Source of the DNA: Chloroflexota bacterium
Lineage (GTDB): Bacteria; Chloroflexota; Chloroflexia; Thermomicrobiales; UBA6265
Direction of reading: 5' to 3'
Assembly (NCBI GenBank): GCA_023389575.1
Contig: JAEWEG010000077.1
Span: 17,035-81,034 of the forward strand
Length of the DNA stretch: 64,000 bases
The translations under genes and the position numbers were made by a program. This document shows positions 34,170-42,320 of the stretch, piece by piece (position 1 is the first letter of the stretch; every line of letters begins with the position of its first letter). Under the pieces are notes generated by a model that saw only the letters and a list, made by a program, of their open reading frames with translations, was not told where the DNA came from and ran no database searches.

Positions 34170-34736
34170 ATGCGCCGTCTGATGGTCTCCGAATTCATAT
34201 CGCTCGATGGCGTCGCCGAAGCACCCGGTGGCGAACCCGGCCACCCCAACACCGGCTGGGTGTTCCCCTATCACGGTGACGCACTGATCGAATACAAGAC
34301 CGCCGAAATGCGCGAGGCGGGTGCCCTGCTCCTCGGTCGCGTGACCTACGAGAGCTTCGCCGACGCCTGGCCCGATCGCGCCGGCGACATCGCCGACCTG
34401 ATCAATGGGATACCGAAATACGTGGTTTCCGCCACCCTGGAGACGCCCCTCGCATGGAACAACAGCACCCTGCTGGAAGGCGACTTCGTGGAAAGCATCA
34501 CCGCGCTCAAGCAACAGGACGGCGGTCCGATCATGGTTCATGGCGGCATGGCGCTCACCCAGAGCCTGCTCGCCGCCGACCTTGTCGACAACCTGCGGTT
34601 GATGATCTTCCCGGTCACCGTGGGAGGCGGCCGAAGCATCTACCCCGATGGCTTCCAGCAATCCGCCTTCACCCTCGCCAGCGTCGAAACCGTGCTGCCC
34701 AACGTCATCTGCCTGACGTACTCCCGCTCAACCTGA
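34170..34736 (+). CDS. Dihydrofolate reductase/RibD-C family protein
   Basis: 188 residues; AAAGGA 7 nt upstream of the ATG. The start RRLMVSEFISLDGVAEAPGG, an ALLLGRVTYESFADAWPD block and GGMALTQSLLAADLVDNLRL are typical of the RibD_C/YyaP-type reductases, which are common next to ArsR-SRPBCC regulators. Cofactor expected NADPH; substrate unknown. 30 bp behind the regulator, so likely in its operon. Confidence 0.9.
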   Translation: MRRLMVSEFISLDGVAEAPGGEPGHPNTGWVFPYHGDALIEYKTAEMREAGALLLGRVTYESFADAWPDRAGDIADLINGIPKYVVSATLETPLAWNNSTLLEGDFVESITALKQQDGGPIMVHGGMALTQSLLAADLVDNLRLMIFPVTVGGGRSIYPDGFQQSAFTLASVETVLPNVICLTYSRST

Positions 34737-34785
34737 CCCCGCTTGCCGCAAGGCACAAGAAGCTCCGCGCCGAGCGCCATGTGAT

Positions 34786-34822
34786 AGTTCTCGTGCATCG
34801 AGGTGTTCGGTGCATGAGAACT
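34786..34822 (+). promoter_or_regulatory. 12-bp near-perfect hairpin before the DUF1905 gene
   Basis: AGTTCTCGTGCA (34786-34797) pairs with TGCATGAGAACT (34811-34822), one mismatch. It lies between the RibD-like gene and the DUF1905 gene and ends about 5 nt before the GGAGA ribosome site, so it could attenuate or protect the transcript. No U-run. Confidence 0.35.
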
Positions 34823-34841
34823 GGAACCTGGAGAACCCTGC

Positions 34842-35132
34842 ATGCCTGTCGCTGAACCCCGGCCGATTGACTTCACCCTGACCGGTACCCTGGAATCAGA
34901 CGATTCCATTGGCGGATGGACGATCCTCCCCCTGCCCGGGGTGGTCGATGTGCTTGGCACCCGGAAGCCAGCCAAGGTCGCCGGAACGGTCGATGGCGAG
35001 CCGTTCGCCGCGACTATCATGCCCTGGGGTGACGGCGTGCAGATGATCCCGGTGAAGGCCCCGCTTCGCAAGAAGATCGGCAAGCAAGCCGGCGACGAGG
35101 TCACGATCCACCTCACCGAGCGCTTTACCTAA
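34842..35132 (+). CDS. DUF1905 domain protein
   Basis: 96 residues; CTGGAGAA about 8 nt upstream. The DUF1905 fold is indicated by DFTLTGTLESDDSIGGWTIL, VAGTVDGEPFAATIMPWGDG and VPVKAPLRKKIGKQAGDEV-like segments: a small beta-barrel often fused to YdeI/OmpD-like domains. Here it stands alone, likely the last gene of the regulator-reductase group. Function unknown. Confidence 0.87.
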   Translation: MPVAEPRPIDFTLTGTLESDDSIGGWTILPLPGVVDVLGTRKPAKVAGTVDGEPFAATIMPWGDGVQMIPVKAPLRKKIGKQAGDEVTIHLTERFT

Positions 35133-35319
35133 CCGCGGCCCAACCGCACCCGTCGCAGGGGTCGATCCTGCCGCCGAAAAACGGTGACCCGCTGCCCGGG
35201 ACAACGCAGGCGGTTGTGTCGACCCGCCCACGCACCGCCTTACTGTCAGGGAAGGGCGAACGATCGGCCATGCCCAACTCTCCCCGTCGCTCACTCCAGA
35301 CCGACCATAAGATGTCGTC

Positions 35320-35373
35320 ATTCAGAGGCGAAGCCGATGAATCGCCGGACGAAGTCCTTCCGCCGTCAGGCGG
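35320..35373 (+). repeat. Dispersed intergenic repeat, copy 1
   Basis: The 25 bp from ACGAAGTCCTTCC to TCAGGCGG (35349-35373) recur exactly at 36241-36265. The left part, TTCAGAGGCGAAG through CGCCGGACGAAGTCCTT, returns inverted at 36338-36373 with one substitution and two single-base gaps. It lies in a 524-bp gap (35133-35656) with no gene; the rest of that gap shows nothing I can name. Confidence 0.75.
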
Positions 35374-35656
35374 TGCTCCATACCCGCTCCATGTCGTCGT
35401 TGACTACCGGCATCCGCCCCCAATGAACCGAGTCAGGGAGTCCATCAGCAACGTGACGGCACAACCACGATGCCATCGATAGGCTGCCGACACGACGCGC
35501 AGGGCATGCGGGCAGCGGCGAACGGGGTATGGTCCACTCCCACGCATGACCATTTCGAAGGTGTATGCCTGGTTTGCCGGCATCCGTTGTGTTGCGGTTC
35601 CCCATATAATCTGAAGCGGAATCTTGCGGGAATCGCTTATACAGAAGGTACGCACC

Positions 35657-36097
35657 GTGACGTTTGACTCCGAAGCTACACGACGAGATGCCCTGCGCGC
35701 GATTGGCGGGGGATCGCTGGCCTTGTTCGGCCTGGCCGGGATGGGCGGCAAGGTCTTCGCACACGAAGCCACGCCGGTCGCCGAATCGACACTTGTCGGT
35801 GCCTACGCCGTGGTGCGCGTGCGAAAGGTGCGACCCGAGTTTTCCGCCACCGCCCTGGCGCTGGAAGTCGGTGAGGGATTCGTGCCGATCGTGCGCGAGG
35901 TGCCGGGGTTCGTGAGCTATTTCGTGGTGGCCGATGAGGAGCAGCGGAGTTGGGTATCGGTCGGGGTCTTCGCCGACAAGGCGGGCGCCGATGAGTCCAC
36001 CGAGCGGGCGATCGCGTTTGGTCAGCAAGGCACCCACGACTGGGTTGAGGGCGACCCGATCATCATCGCGGGGCCGATCGACGCCGGGGCACCGTAG
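35657..36097 (+). CDS. Tat-exported small protein with ABM-like domain
   Basis: 146 residues from a GTG with AGAAGG about 7 nt before. The leader contains TRRDALRAIGGGSLALFGLA, a twin-arginine signal, cut near FAHEATPVA. The mature ~95 residues (YAVVRVRKVRPEFSATALAL, VREVPGFVSYFVVADEEQR) resemble ABM/YdhR-type dimeric alpha-beta barrels, a fold usually found in heme-degrading or monooxygenase-like proteins, but key residues are not identifiable. Function unknown. Confidence 0.7.
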   Translation: MTFDSEATRRDALRAIGGGSLALFGLAGMGGKVFAHEATPVAESTLVGAYAVVRVRKVRPEFSATALALEVGEGFVPIVREVPGFVSYFVVADEEQRSWVSVGVFADKAGADESTERAIAFGQQGTHDWVEGDPIIIAGPIDAGAP

Positions 36098-36240
36098 TCA
36101 TCCTGCTACACCCGATCGTGTGTGCCCCTCCGGTCTTCACCGCTCCCCTGCGCCAGAGCACCCCATTTCCGTCGTCCTGAGCGACGGTTCTCCTCCCCGT
36201 GTCGGGGAGGAGCTAGAGGAGGGGCATGAAGCATCCATGG

Positions 36241-36373
36241 ACGAAGTCCTTCCGCCGTCAGGCGGAGTCCAAGGCCGAGCCATGCTTCTCTCGGCCTACG
36301 TGTGACGGTGCGTTGCCCGAGAGGCGGCTTCGCCGCCAAGGACTTCGTCCGGCGACTCATCGCTTCGCTCTGA
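36241..36373. repeat. Dispersed intergenic repeat, copies 2 (direct) and 3 (inverted)
   Basis: ACGAAGTCCTT (36241-36251) and AAGGACTTCGT (36338-36348) are inverted and would close a ~86-nt loop. The first is followed by the same CCGCCGTCAGGCGG as copy 1; the second by the inverted counterpart of copy 1's left part (CCGGCGACTCATCG). This looks like a composite palindromic element, perhaps a mobile non-autonomous repeat. Confidence 0.7.
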
Positions 36374-36569
36374 GTGACGGTGATGGCTCGAGACTACACA
36401 ACGCGAACTGCCCACGGTGCTCGACCATCAGAGCGAATGATTGGGTCTATGCCAGTCCCCACATCGCGTTCTTCTGTAGGGACAGCCCAGCGAGCCGCGG
36501 GCGAGCGTGTGGCTGTCCTTTCGACAGGTCTCGACACCGCAGTCGGGCCGCCCGCCTCACGCCTCATTC

Positions 36570-36593
36570 GTAGGGGCCGACCTCGTGTCGGCC
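36570..36593 (+). repeat. 24-bp hairpin repeat, copy 1
   Basis: Begins GTAGGGGCCGAC and ends GTGTCGGCC; GGCCGAC and GTCGGCC form a 7-bp stem. An identical 24-bp copy is at 48241-48264, also intergenic. Elements of this look are common dispersed repeats in several bacterial phyla. Confidence 0.75.
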
Positions 36594-36634
36594 TTGGTAT
36601 GACCGGTACCATCGACGGCCACACCCACAAACGA

Positions 36635-36668
36635 AGAGGCGGGCGCCCCTCCACGGGAACCCGCCTCT
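36635..36668 (-). terminator. Terminator of the peptide ABC operon
   Basis: On the minus strand AGAGGCGGG (36668-36660) pairs with CCCGCCTCT (36643-36635), followed by TCGTTTGTG. It lies 20 bp after the stop of the last ATPase gene. Confidence 0.7.
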
Positions 36669-36687
36669 CTATGTCCGCCACCCCTGG

Positions 36688-37683
36688 CTACTCCTCGTAC
36701 AGGTGACAGGCCACCCGGTTACCACCCTCGACCGTCCGCAACGCGGGCGTCTCCACCCGGCAGCGATCAAACACGTACGGGCAGCGGTTCGCGAACCGGC
36801 AGCCCGGCTTCACGTCCACCGGCGTCGGCACTTCGCCGCCAATCTCGATCGGCTCGCCCGGCCGTTCCTCGTCGCCCACCGGAAGCGTGTTGGACAGCAG
36901 TGCCCGCGAATACGGATGCTTCGGGGCGGAAATCACCTCTTCCGAGGAACCTACCTCCACGAACATCCCCAGGTACATCACCGCGATCGTGTCCGCGATG
37001 TACCGCGCCACCGACAGGTCGTGCGTGATGAACACGATCGACATCCCGTCGCGGTCCCGCAGGTCCAGCAACTGGTTGAGGATGTCCGCCCGCACCGAGA
37101 CATCCAGCATCGACACCGGCTCGTCGGCCACCAGGAACTCCGGCGACAGCAACATCGCGCGCACCGTCGCGATCCGTTGCGACTGCCCGCCCGAAAGCTC
37201 GTGCGGGTAGCGCGCCAGGAAGTCCCGGGCCGGGGCCAGTCCGGCCTCTTCCATTACCTCGATGATCTTCGCTTCCCGGCTGGCGGGGTCGCCAATCTCA
37301 TGAATCCGCATCGCCTGCATCAGCGACGCCCCCACCGTCATCCGCGGGTCGAACGCCTCGAACGGGTTCTGGAACACGATCTGCGCCCGCCGCCGGAAGG
37401 CCTTCAACTCACCGCCGCCGATGTCGGAAACGTCCTCGCCGTCGAACACCATCCGCCCACCGGTCGGGTCCTGCAACCGCACCAGCATCCGGCCCAGCGT
37501 CGACTTCCCGCAGCCGCTCTCGCCCACCAGCGCCAGGATTTCCCCGCGCCGCATCGAAAACGACACCGCGTCCACCGCGTGAACGTGGTGCTTCTCTCCC
37601 CGAACCATGTCGGAAAGGCCGCGCCGCAGCGGGAACAGGCACCGCAGGTCTTCCAGTTCCAGCAATGGTGTCGCCTCGCTCAC
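36688..37683 (-). CDS. Oligopeptide/dipeptide ABC importer ATP-binding protein (DppF/OppF-like)
   Basis: 331 residues. Walker A GESGCGKST at 54-62, signature LSGGQSQRIA, Walker B FLVADEPVSMLD (in this family a D-E pair), switch His in FITHDL. The C-terminus has the oligopeptide-transporter tail with Cys motif CRFANRCPYVFDRC, which distinguishes OppD/F and DppD/F from other ABC ATPases. Last gene of the operon; overlaps the previous gene by 4 bp. Confidence 0.95.
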   Translation of the reverse strand: MSEATPLLELEDLRCLFPLRRGLSDMVRGEKHHVHAVDAVSFSMRRGEILALVGESGCGKSTLGRMLVRLQDPTGGRMVFDGEDVSDIGGGELKAFRRRAQIVFQNPFEAFDPRMTVGASLMQAMRIHEIGDPASREAKIIEVMEEAGLAPARDFLARYPHELSGGQSQRIATVRAMLLSPEFLVADEPVSMLDVSVRADILNQLLDLRDRDGMSIVFITHDLSVARYIADTIAVMYLGMFVEVGSSEEVISAPKHPYSRALLSNTLPVGDEERPGEPIEIGGEVPTPVDVKPGCRFANRCPYVFDRCRVETPALRTVEGGNRVACHLYEE

Positions 37684-38669
37684 GATGCCACCTCACTCGC
37701 CAGCGAAAACTCCGTACACCGCACCGCGTGGCCCGGGGCCACCTCCACCATCGGCGGCGTCGAGGTCATGCAGCCCTTCGTCGCGTGCGGGCAGCGCGGC
37801 GCGAACCTGCACCCCACGGGCGGGTTCGTCAGGTCGGGCAACGAGCCCGGAATCCCCCGGATCCGCTCTTTCTTTCCGCCAAGGCGCGGAATCGACCCAA
37901 TCAGCGCCTTCGAGTATGGATGCCGCGCGTCCGAGAAGAACACCTCCCGGGGCGCCACCTCCATCAGTTGCCCGGCGTAGAGCACCGCCACGATATCGGT
38001 CACCGCGTTGATCACGCCCACATCGTGCGAAATCACCATCGTCGTCAGGTCGAATTCCTGCTTCAGCCGGGCGATCTCCTCCAGGATTTGCGACTGCGTG
38101 ATCACGTCCAGCGCCGTCGTCGCCTCGTCGAAGATCACGAACGGCGGGTTGCAGACCAGCCCCAGCGCGATCATCGTCCGCTGCATCATCCCGCCCGAAA
38201 GCTCGAAGGGGTAACTCCGCAACACCCGGTCCGGCAGGTGCACCGCCGCCAGCACCGAAGCGATCCGTTCCCTGCGGCCGGATTCGCCCAGTCCCGGCTC
38301 GTGTGTCCGCAGGATGTCGTGCATCTGGTCGCCGATCCGGTGCACCGGGCTCAAGGCCGAAAGCGACTTCTGGAACACCATCGACAGCGTGCTCCACCGC
38401 CAGTTCCGGTTCAGCTCGTTGTCGGAAAGCCGCACCAGGTCGGTCCCGTTGGCGAGGATCTGGCCCGTCACCCGCGCGTTGGCCGGCAACAGCCGCAGGA
38501 TCGCCAGCGCGATCGTCGATTTCCCCGAACCGCTCTCGCCCACCAGGCCGATGCTCGCGCCCTTCGGCACCGAAAACGACACATCGTCCACGGCGGAAAC
38601 CAGCCCGCGGTCGGTCTTGTACGAAATCCCCAGGTTGCGCAGTTCCAGGAGGGGCGCCTGCTCGCTCAT
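37680..38669 (-). CDS. Oligopeptide/dipeptide ABC importer ATP-binding protein (DppD/OppD-like)
   Basis: 329 residues. Walker A GESGSGKST at 44-52; signature ELSGGMMQRT; Walker B FVIFDEATTALD; His in ISHDVG. The C-terminal tail CRFAPRCPHATKGC is the oligopeptide-family cysteine motif. Forms a heterodimer with the next gene's product under the two permeases; the genes overlap by 4 bp at both ends. Confidence 0.95.
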   Translation of the reverse strand: MSEQAPLLELRNLGISYKTDRGLVSAVDDVSFSVPKGASIGLVGESGSGKSTIALAILRLLPANARVTGQILANGTDLVRLSDNELNRNWRWSTLSMVFQKSLSALSPVHRIGDQMHDILRTHEPGLGESGRRERIASVLAAVHLPDRVLRSYPFELSGGMMQRTMIALGLVCNPPFVIFDEATTALDVITQSQILEEIARLKQEFDLTTMVISHDVGVINAVTDIVAVLYAGQLMEVAPREVFFSDARHPYSKALIGSIPRLGGKKERIRGIPGSLPDLTNPPVGCRFAPRCPHATKGCMTSTPPMVEVAPGHAVRCTEFSLASEVAS

Positions 38670-39568
38670 GCCTTCACCTTCCGGCTGCGTGGACTGAGTA
38701 CGTAAGAGATGCCATCACCCACCAGGTAGAACCCCAGCACGGTGATGACGATCGCGATGCCCGGCAACACCGAGACCCACCAGGCGGTGGTGATGCTGGT
38801 CCGGCCATCGAAGATCATCCGTCCCCAGGTCGCCTTGTTCGGGTCGCCCAACCCAATGAACGACAACCCGGCCTCGATCAGGATCGCGCCGGCCACGTCC
38901 AGCGAGGCGTTGGCGATCAGGGGCTGGATGCCGTTCGGCACGATATGCCGGAACAGGATGCGCGGCTTCGATTCGCCCAGGGCGGTCAATCCCTGGACGA
39001 AGGTCCGCTCCCGCAGCGAAATCGCCTGCGCCCGCATCAACCGCGCGCTGGTCGGCCAGGCCGTCAGCCCAATCACCACCATCACGTAGAAGATGCCGGA
39101 GCCGAACGTCGCCACGATCACGATGATCAGGAAGAACGCCGGGATGATCAGGAACATGTCGGTCAACCGGCTGAGCAGGATATCGGTCCAGCCGCCGTAG
39201 AACCCGGCCAGCGAACCGATGATCACGCCGATCACCATCGAGATCGCCGCCGCCACCAGCCCGATCGAGAGCGACACCCGCGCTCCGTAGACCAGTTGCG
39301 CCAGCACCGACCGCCCCAGGTGGTCCGTTCCCAGCGGATACCCTTCGGTGCCGATCGGGGCCAGACGCGGCCCGCCCAGCGCGAACGGGCCATCCGGGGC
39401 GATCAGCGGCGCGAAGATCGCGCACAGCCCAACGAACGCCAGGATGGCCAGGCCCACCGGCCCAACCCGGCTGGCGACGAAGGCCCGCCACACATCCCGT
39501 ATCCGGCCGCTTCGTTTCGGGGCCGGCGCCGACAGTTCTTCAAAAGCAAGGGGAGTTTCAACAGCCAT
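38666..39568 (-). CDS. Oligopeptide/dipeptide ABC importer permease (DppC-like)
   Basis: 300 residues with six spans. N-terminal cytoplasmic segment, first span VGLAILAFVGLCAIFAPLIA, periplasmic loop with YPLGTDHLGRSVLAQLVYGA, the family's highly conserved GTDxxGRDxxS region, and an EAA-type loop (ESKPRILFRHIVPNGIQPL). Shares a single base with the preceding permease stop and overlaps the ATPase gene by 4 bp. Confidence 0.95.
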   Translation of the reverse strand: MAVETPLAFEELSAPAPKRSGRIRDVWRAFVASRVGPVGLAILAFVGLCAIFAPLIAPDGPFALGGPRLAPIGTEGYPLGTDHLGRSVLAQLVYGARVSLSIGLVAAAISMVIGVIIGSLAGFYGGWTDILLSRLTDMFLIIPAFFLIIVIVATFGSGIFYVMVVIGLTAWPTSARLMRAQAISLRERTFVQGLTALGESKPRILFRHIVPNGIQPLIANASLDVAGAILIEAGLSFIGLGDPNKATWGRMIFDGRTSITTAWWVSVLPGIAIVITVLGFYLVGDGISYVLSPRSRKVKA

Positions 39569-40533
39569 CAGCGAAGCCTGATCCGGGGGTCGAGCAAGGC
39601 ATAGACGATATCGGTGATCAGCACCGCCAGCGACACGGTGATCGCCAGGATCAGGTAGATCCCCAGCAGCAGCGGGTAGTCACGCCGCAGCACCGCGTCC
39701 AGCGTCAACCGGCCTATGCCCGGCCAGGAGAACACGATTTCCACCAGCGCCGCCCCGGTGAACAGGAACCCGAGACTGAGCCCAAACACCGTCACGGTCG
39801 GCAGCAGGCCGTTGCGCAACGCGTACCGGCGGAAAATCTTCCCTTCCGGAACGGCCGCCGCCCGGAACGTCGTCACGTAATCCTCGCGTTGCTGCTGCAC
39901 CACGCTGGCCCGCGTGATCCGGAAATACACCGGGATTTGCACCAGCGCCAGCGTCGCCACCGGCAGGATCATGTGCTCGGCCACGTCCAGCGTGTCGCGC
40001 CAGCCGGTGTAGTCGGCTCGCACGGTGCGCATGCCCGAGGTCGGCAGCCAGCCAAGTTGCGACGAGAAGATCACGATCAGCACCAGGCCCAGCCAGAACG
40101 AGGGCACGGCGAACATCGCGTAGTTGGAAAAGGAGAGCACCGTGTCGGTCGTGCCGCCCGATTTCTGCGCGGCGATCGCCCCCAGGATGGTGCCGATCGC
40201 CAGCGCCAGGATCGCCGCCGTCACCGTCAGCAGCAGGGTGGCGGGCAGGCGGCTCATGATCACGTCCAGCACCGGCTGCTTCAGCGTGATCGACTCACCC
40301 AGGTTTCCCTGCGCCAGTTGCTTGATATAGCGCCAGAACTGCACCGGCAGTGGCTGATCCAGGCCATACCGCGCCTGAATCGCCGCGATCTGTTCGGGGG
40401 TGGGACTGTCCCTGCCCGCCATCACCCGCGCCGGGTCGCCCGGCGCCGAGTGCAGCAGCACGAAGTTGAGCACCACCGACAGGAAGATCGTGGGGATGAT
40501 GGAAGCGAGTTGGCGAGCGATGTACCGACCCAT
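39568..40533 (-). CDS. Oligopeptide/dipeptide ABC importer permease (DppB-like)
   Basis: 321 residues, six spans. Starts MGRYIARQLASIIPTIFLSV, the DppB-type amphipathic start, and contains a periplasmic P-loop with RYGLDQPLPVQFWRYIKQLA and the EAA loop REDYVTTFRAAAVPEGKIFR. First of the four membrane-complex genes, separated from the binding-protein gene by 95 bp holding a 36-bp palindrome. Confidence 0.95.
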   Translation of the reverse strand: MGRYIARQLASIIPTIFLSVVLNFVLLHSAPGDPARVMAGRDSPTPEQIAAIQARYGLDQPLPVQFWRYIKQLAQGNLGESITLKQPVLDVIMSRLPATLLLTVTAAILALAIGTILGAIAAQKSGGTTDTVLSFSNYAMFAVPSFWLGLVLIVIFSSQLGWLPTSGMRTVRADYTGWRDTLDVAEHMILPVATLALVQIPVYFRITRASVVQQQREDYVTTFRAAAVPEGKIFRRYALRNGLLPTVTVFGLSLGFLFTGAALVEIVFSWPGIGRLTLDAVLRRDYPLLLGIYLILAITVSLAVLITDIVYALLDPRIRLR

Positions 40534-40584
40534 GAGGCCTCGTTGCGATGATTCCCGGAATGGTCAACCGTGATAAAGGAAGCA

Positions 40585-40620
40585 CCGGGGACCGGAGCGC
40601 CATGGCGCTCCGGTCCCCGG
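40585..40620 (-). terminator. 36-bp perfect palindrome between binding-protein and permease genes
   Basis: CCGGGGACCGGAGCGC, central CATG, then the exact complement. As RNA it is a 16-bp stem with a 4-nt loop, 8 bp after the binding-protein stop. No U-run follows, so it is more likely to stabilise the upstream mRNA or reduce read-through, giving more binding protein than permease, a common design in ABC operons. Confidence 0.75.
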
Positions 40621-40628
40621 GTCGAGGC

Positions 40629-42263
40629 CTAGCCCTCGAGCTTGGTGAGGGTGAGGCGGTTCATGCCGACCAGGCTCGAGGCCGGGTCGTTCGGGTCCAG
40701 CCAGAATCCGGAGAGCCGGTTCGTCCACGCGGTGTGGAAGCTCTGCAGCGCCAGCAGCACGCCTGGAACGTTGTCGGCCAGGATCTGCTGCGCCTCGAAG
40801 TAGAACGGCGCGCGATCCTCGGGGGTCGGGGCGGAATCGCCCTGCACCAGCAGCTCATCGAACTCGGGATTCTCGAAGCCCCAGTGGTTGAGCGTGCCAG
40901 CCGAGCCCCAGCGCAGCGCCAGGTTGGCCGGGTCCGGCCCCTGGAACCCACCGATCGAGCCCATATCGAAGTCGCCAGAGGCGAGCTGCTCGTCCCACGC
41001 CGCGAACTCAAGCGTCACGATCTCGACATCCACGCCGATCGCCGCCAACTGCTCCTTGATCACGGTGGCCGTGTCGGAGAGTTCCTGCCAGCCGGTGAAG
41101 ATGTAGTACTTCAGGCTGAAGCGGGTATCGCCGTCCAGCGGGAAGCCCGCCGAGTCGAGCAGGGCGTTGGCGCCCTCCACATCGTAGGCGGGGGCGAGGC
41201 TGTCCGGGTTGCTGGCCCACTCGATCACGGTCGGGTAGTAGCCGTACTGCGGCTCGCCATAGCCAGCCAGCGCGGTCGCCACGATCTGCTCGCGGTCGAT
41301 CGCCATGCCAATCGCCTTGCGCACATCCAGGTTGTCGAGCGGCGCGCGCAGGGTATTGAAGCCCAGGTAGATCGGGCTCGGGTACATCTTCGGCGCCAGC
41401 ACGAAGTCGGCGTTGGCCTCCACCGTCGGCACCTGGGCCGTCGGCACCGCCGCCACGTCGATCTCACCGTTCAGCAGTGACTGCACTTCGGTGTTCGGGT
41501 CCGGGATGATCTGGTAAATCGCGCCTTCCAGGTACGGGCCCTCGCCGAAGTACTCGGTGTTGGCCTCCAGCTCGATCGTGGCGCCCGGCTCGTACGAAAC
41601 GAACTTGAACGGGCCGGACCCGATCGGCGCCATGTTGGCCGGGTTCTCCAGCCAGTTGGTGCCATCGTCGAAGATGTGGGCCGGCAGGATCATCACGCCG
41701 TACCACGAAAGGAACCCGATGATGGAGGACGATGCCCGGTTCAGGTTCAGCACGGCGGTATGGTCGTCCACCACATCCACGGAATCCAGCGCGCTGATCA
41801 GGGCCGCGGCGGTCGAGGTCGGCTCGTTGACGATCGCTTCCAGGCTGAACTTCACGTCCGCGGCCGTCACCGGCTCGCCATCGTGCCAGGTCGCCAGCGG
41901 GTTCAGCGTCACGGTGATCGACATGCCGTCGTCGGCGACCTCGTACCCGGTCGCCAGTTCCATGATCACGTTGAAGTCGTTGTCCAGCGAGAACAACGAG
42001 TTAAAGATGTTGCTGGCGATTGGGAACAGGTTGTCATCGGCAACGGCGTTGAGGTTAAACGACAGCGGCTCACCGGCGATGGCGAGGATCGCGGTGCCAT
42101 TGAGTTCCTTCGGGGGAATCTCGGCGACCGGCGTCTGCGCCACCACCGACTTCGGGAAGGTCATGCCACCGATCAGGGCGGCCGTCGCGGCCATGCCGGC
42201 GGAGCCTTGCAGCATCGAGCGTCGGCTCAGCGGCCGGGTGGGAAGGGCGGGGTGTGAGGTCAC
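40629..42263 (-). CDS. Peptide ABC importer substrate-binding protein (SBP family 5)
   Basis: 544 residues. Leader with SRRSMLQGSAGMAATAALIG, a twin-arginine-type signal ending near VVAQTP; no lipoprotein cysteine. The family-5 pattern is clear: LATGYEVADDGMSITVTLN, WHDGEPVTAADVKFSLEAI (the family signature), YFGEGPYLEGAIYQIIPD, and C-terminal EFDELLVQGD. Binds the imported ligand (peptide, nickel chelate, sugar or opine; not resolvable) outside the membrane. 57 bp after the M14 peptidase gene. Confidence 0.95.
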   Translation of the reverse strand: MTSHPALPTRPLSRRSMLQGSAGMAATAALIGGMTFPKSVVAQTPVAEIPPKELNGTAILAIAGEPLSFNLNAVADDNLFPIASNIFNSLFSLDNDFNVIMELATGYEVADDGMSITVTLNPLATWHDGEPVTAADVKFSLEAIVNEPTSTAAALISALDSVDVVDDHTAVLNLNRASSSIIGFLSWYGVMILPAHIFDDGTNWLENPANMAPIGSGPFKFVSYEPGATIELEANTEYFGEGPYLEGAIYQIIPDPNTEVQSLLNGEIDVAAVPTAQVPTVEANADFVLAPKMYPSPIYLGFNTLRAPLDNLDVRKAIGMAIDREQIVATALAGYGEPQYGYYPTVIEWASNPDSLAPAYDVEGANALLDSAGFPLDGDTRFSLKYYIFTGWQELSDTATVIKEQLAAIGVDVEIVTLEFAAWDEQLASGDFDMGSIGGFQGPDPANLALRWGSAGTLNHWGFENPEFDELLVQGDSAPTPEDRAPFYFEAQQILADNVPGVLLALQSFHTAWTNRLSGFWLDPNDPASSLVGMNRLTLTKLEG

Positions 42264-42320
42264 GGTCGAGTCCTTTCGAGGAGATACGGTAACTGATCGC
42301 TGGCCCAGGTTCGGGGCCGT

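Larger units (their letters stand above)
36098..36687. other. Repeat-rich noncoding region
   Basis: About 590 bp with no convincing gene. It holds TCCTCCCCG-TGT-CGGGGAGGA at ~36189-36209 (9-bp hairpin), the second and inverted copies of the dispersed repeat (36241-36373), the 24-bp hairpin element at 36570-36593 and a leftward terminator at 36635-36668. Short frames inside it have no ribosome sites. Confidence 0.7.

Noticed and set aside
33219..34661. A 480-codon open frame on the minus strand
   Set aside because: Antisense of the ArsR-SRPBCC and RibD-like genes; no ribosome site and no domain.
36181..36240. CRISPR-like short repeats
   Set aside because: The repeated units are palindromic elements without regular spacers; no cas gene in the window.
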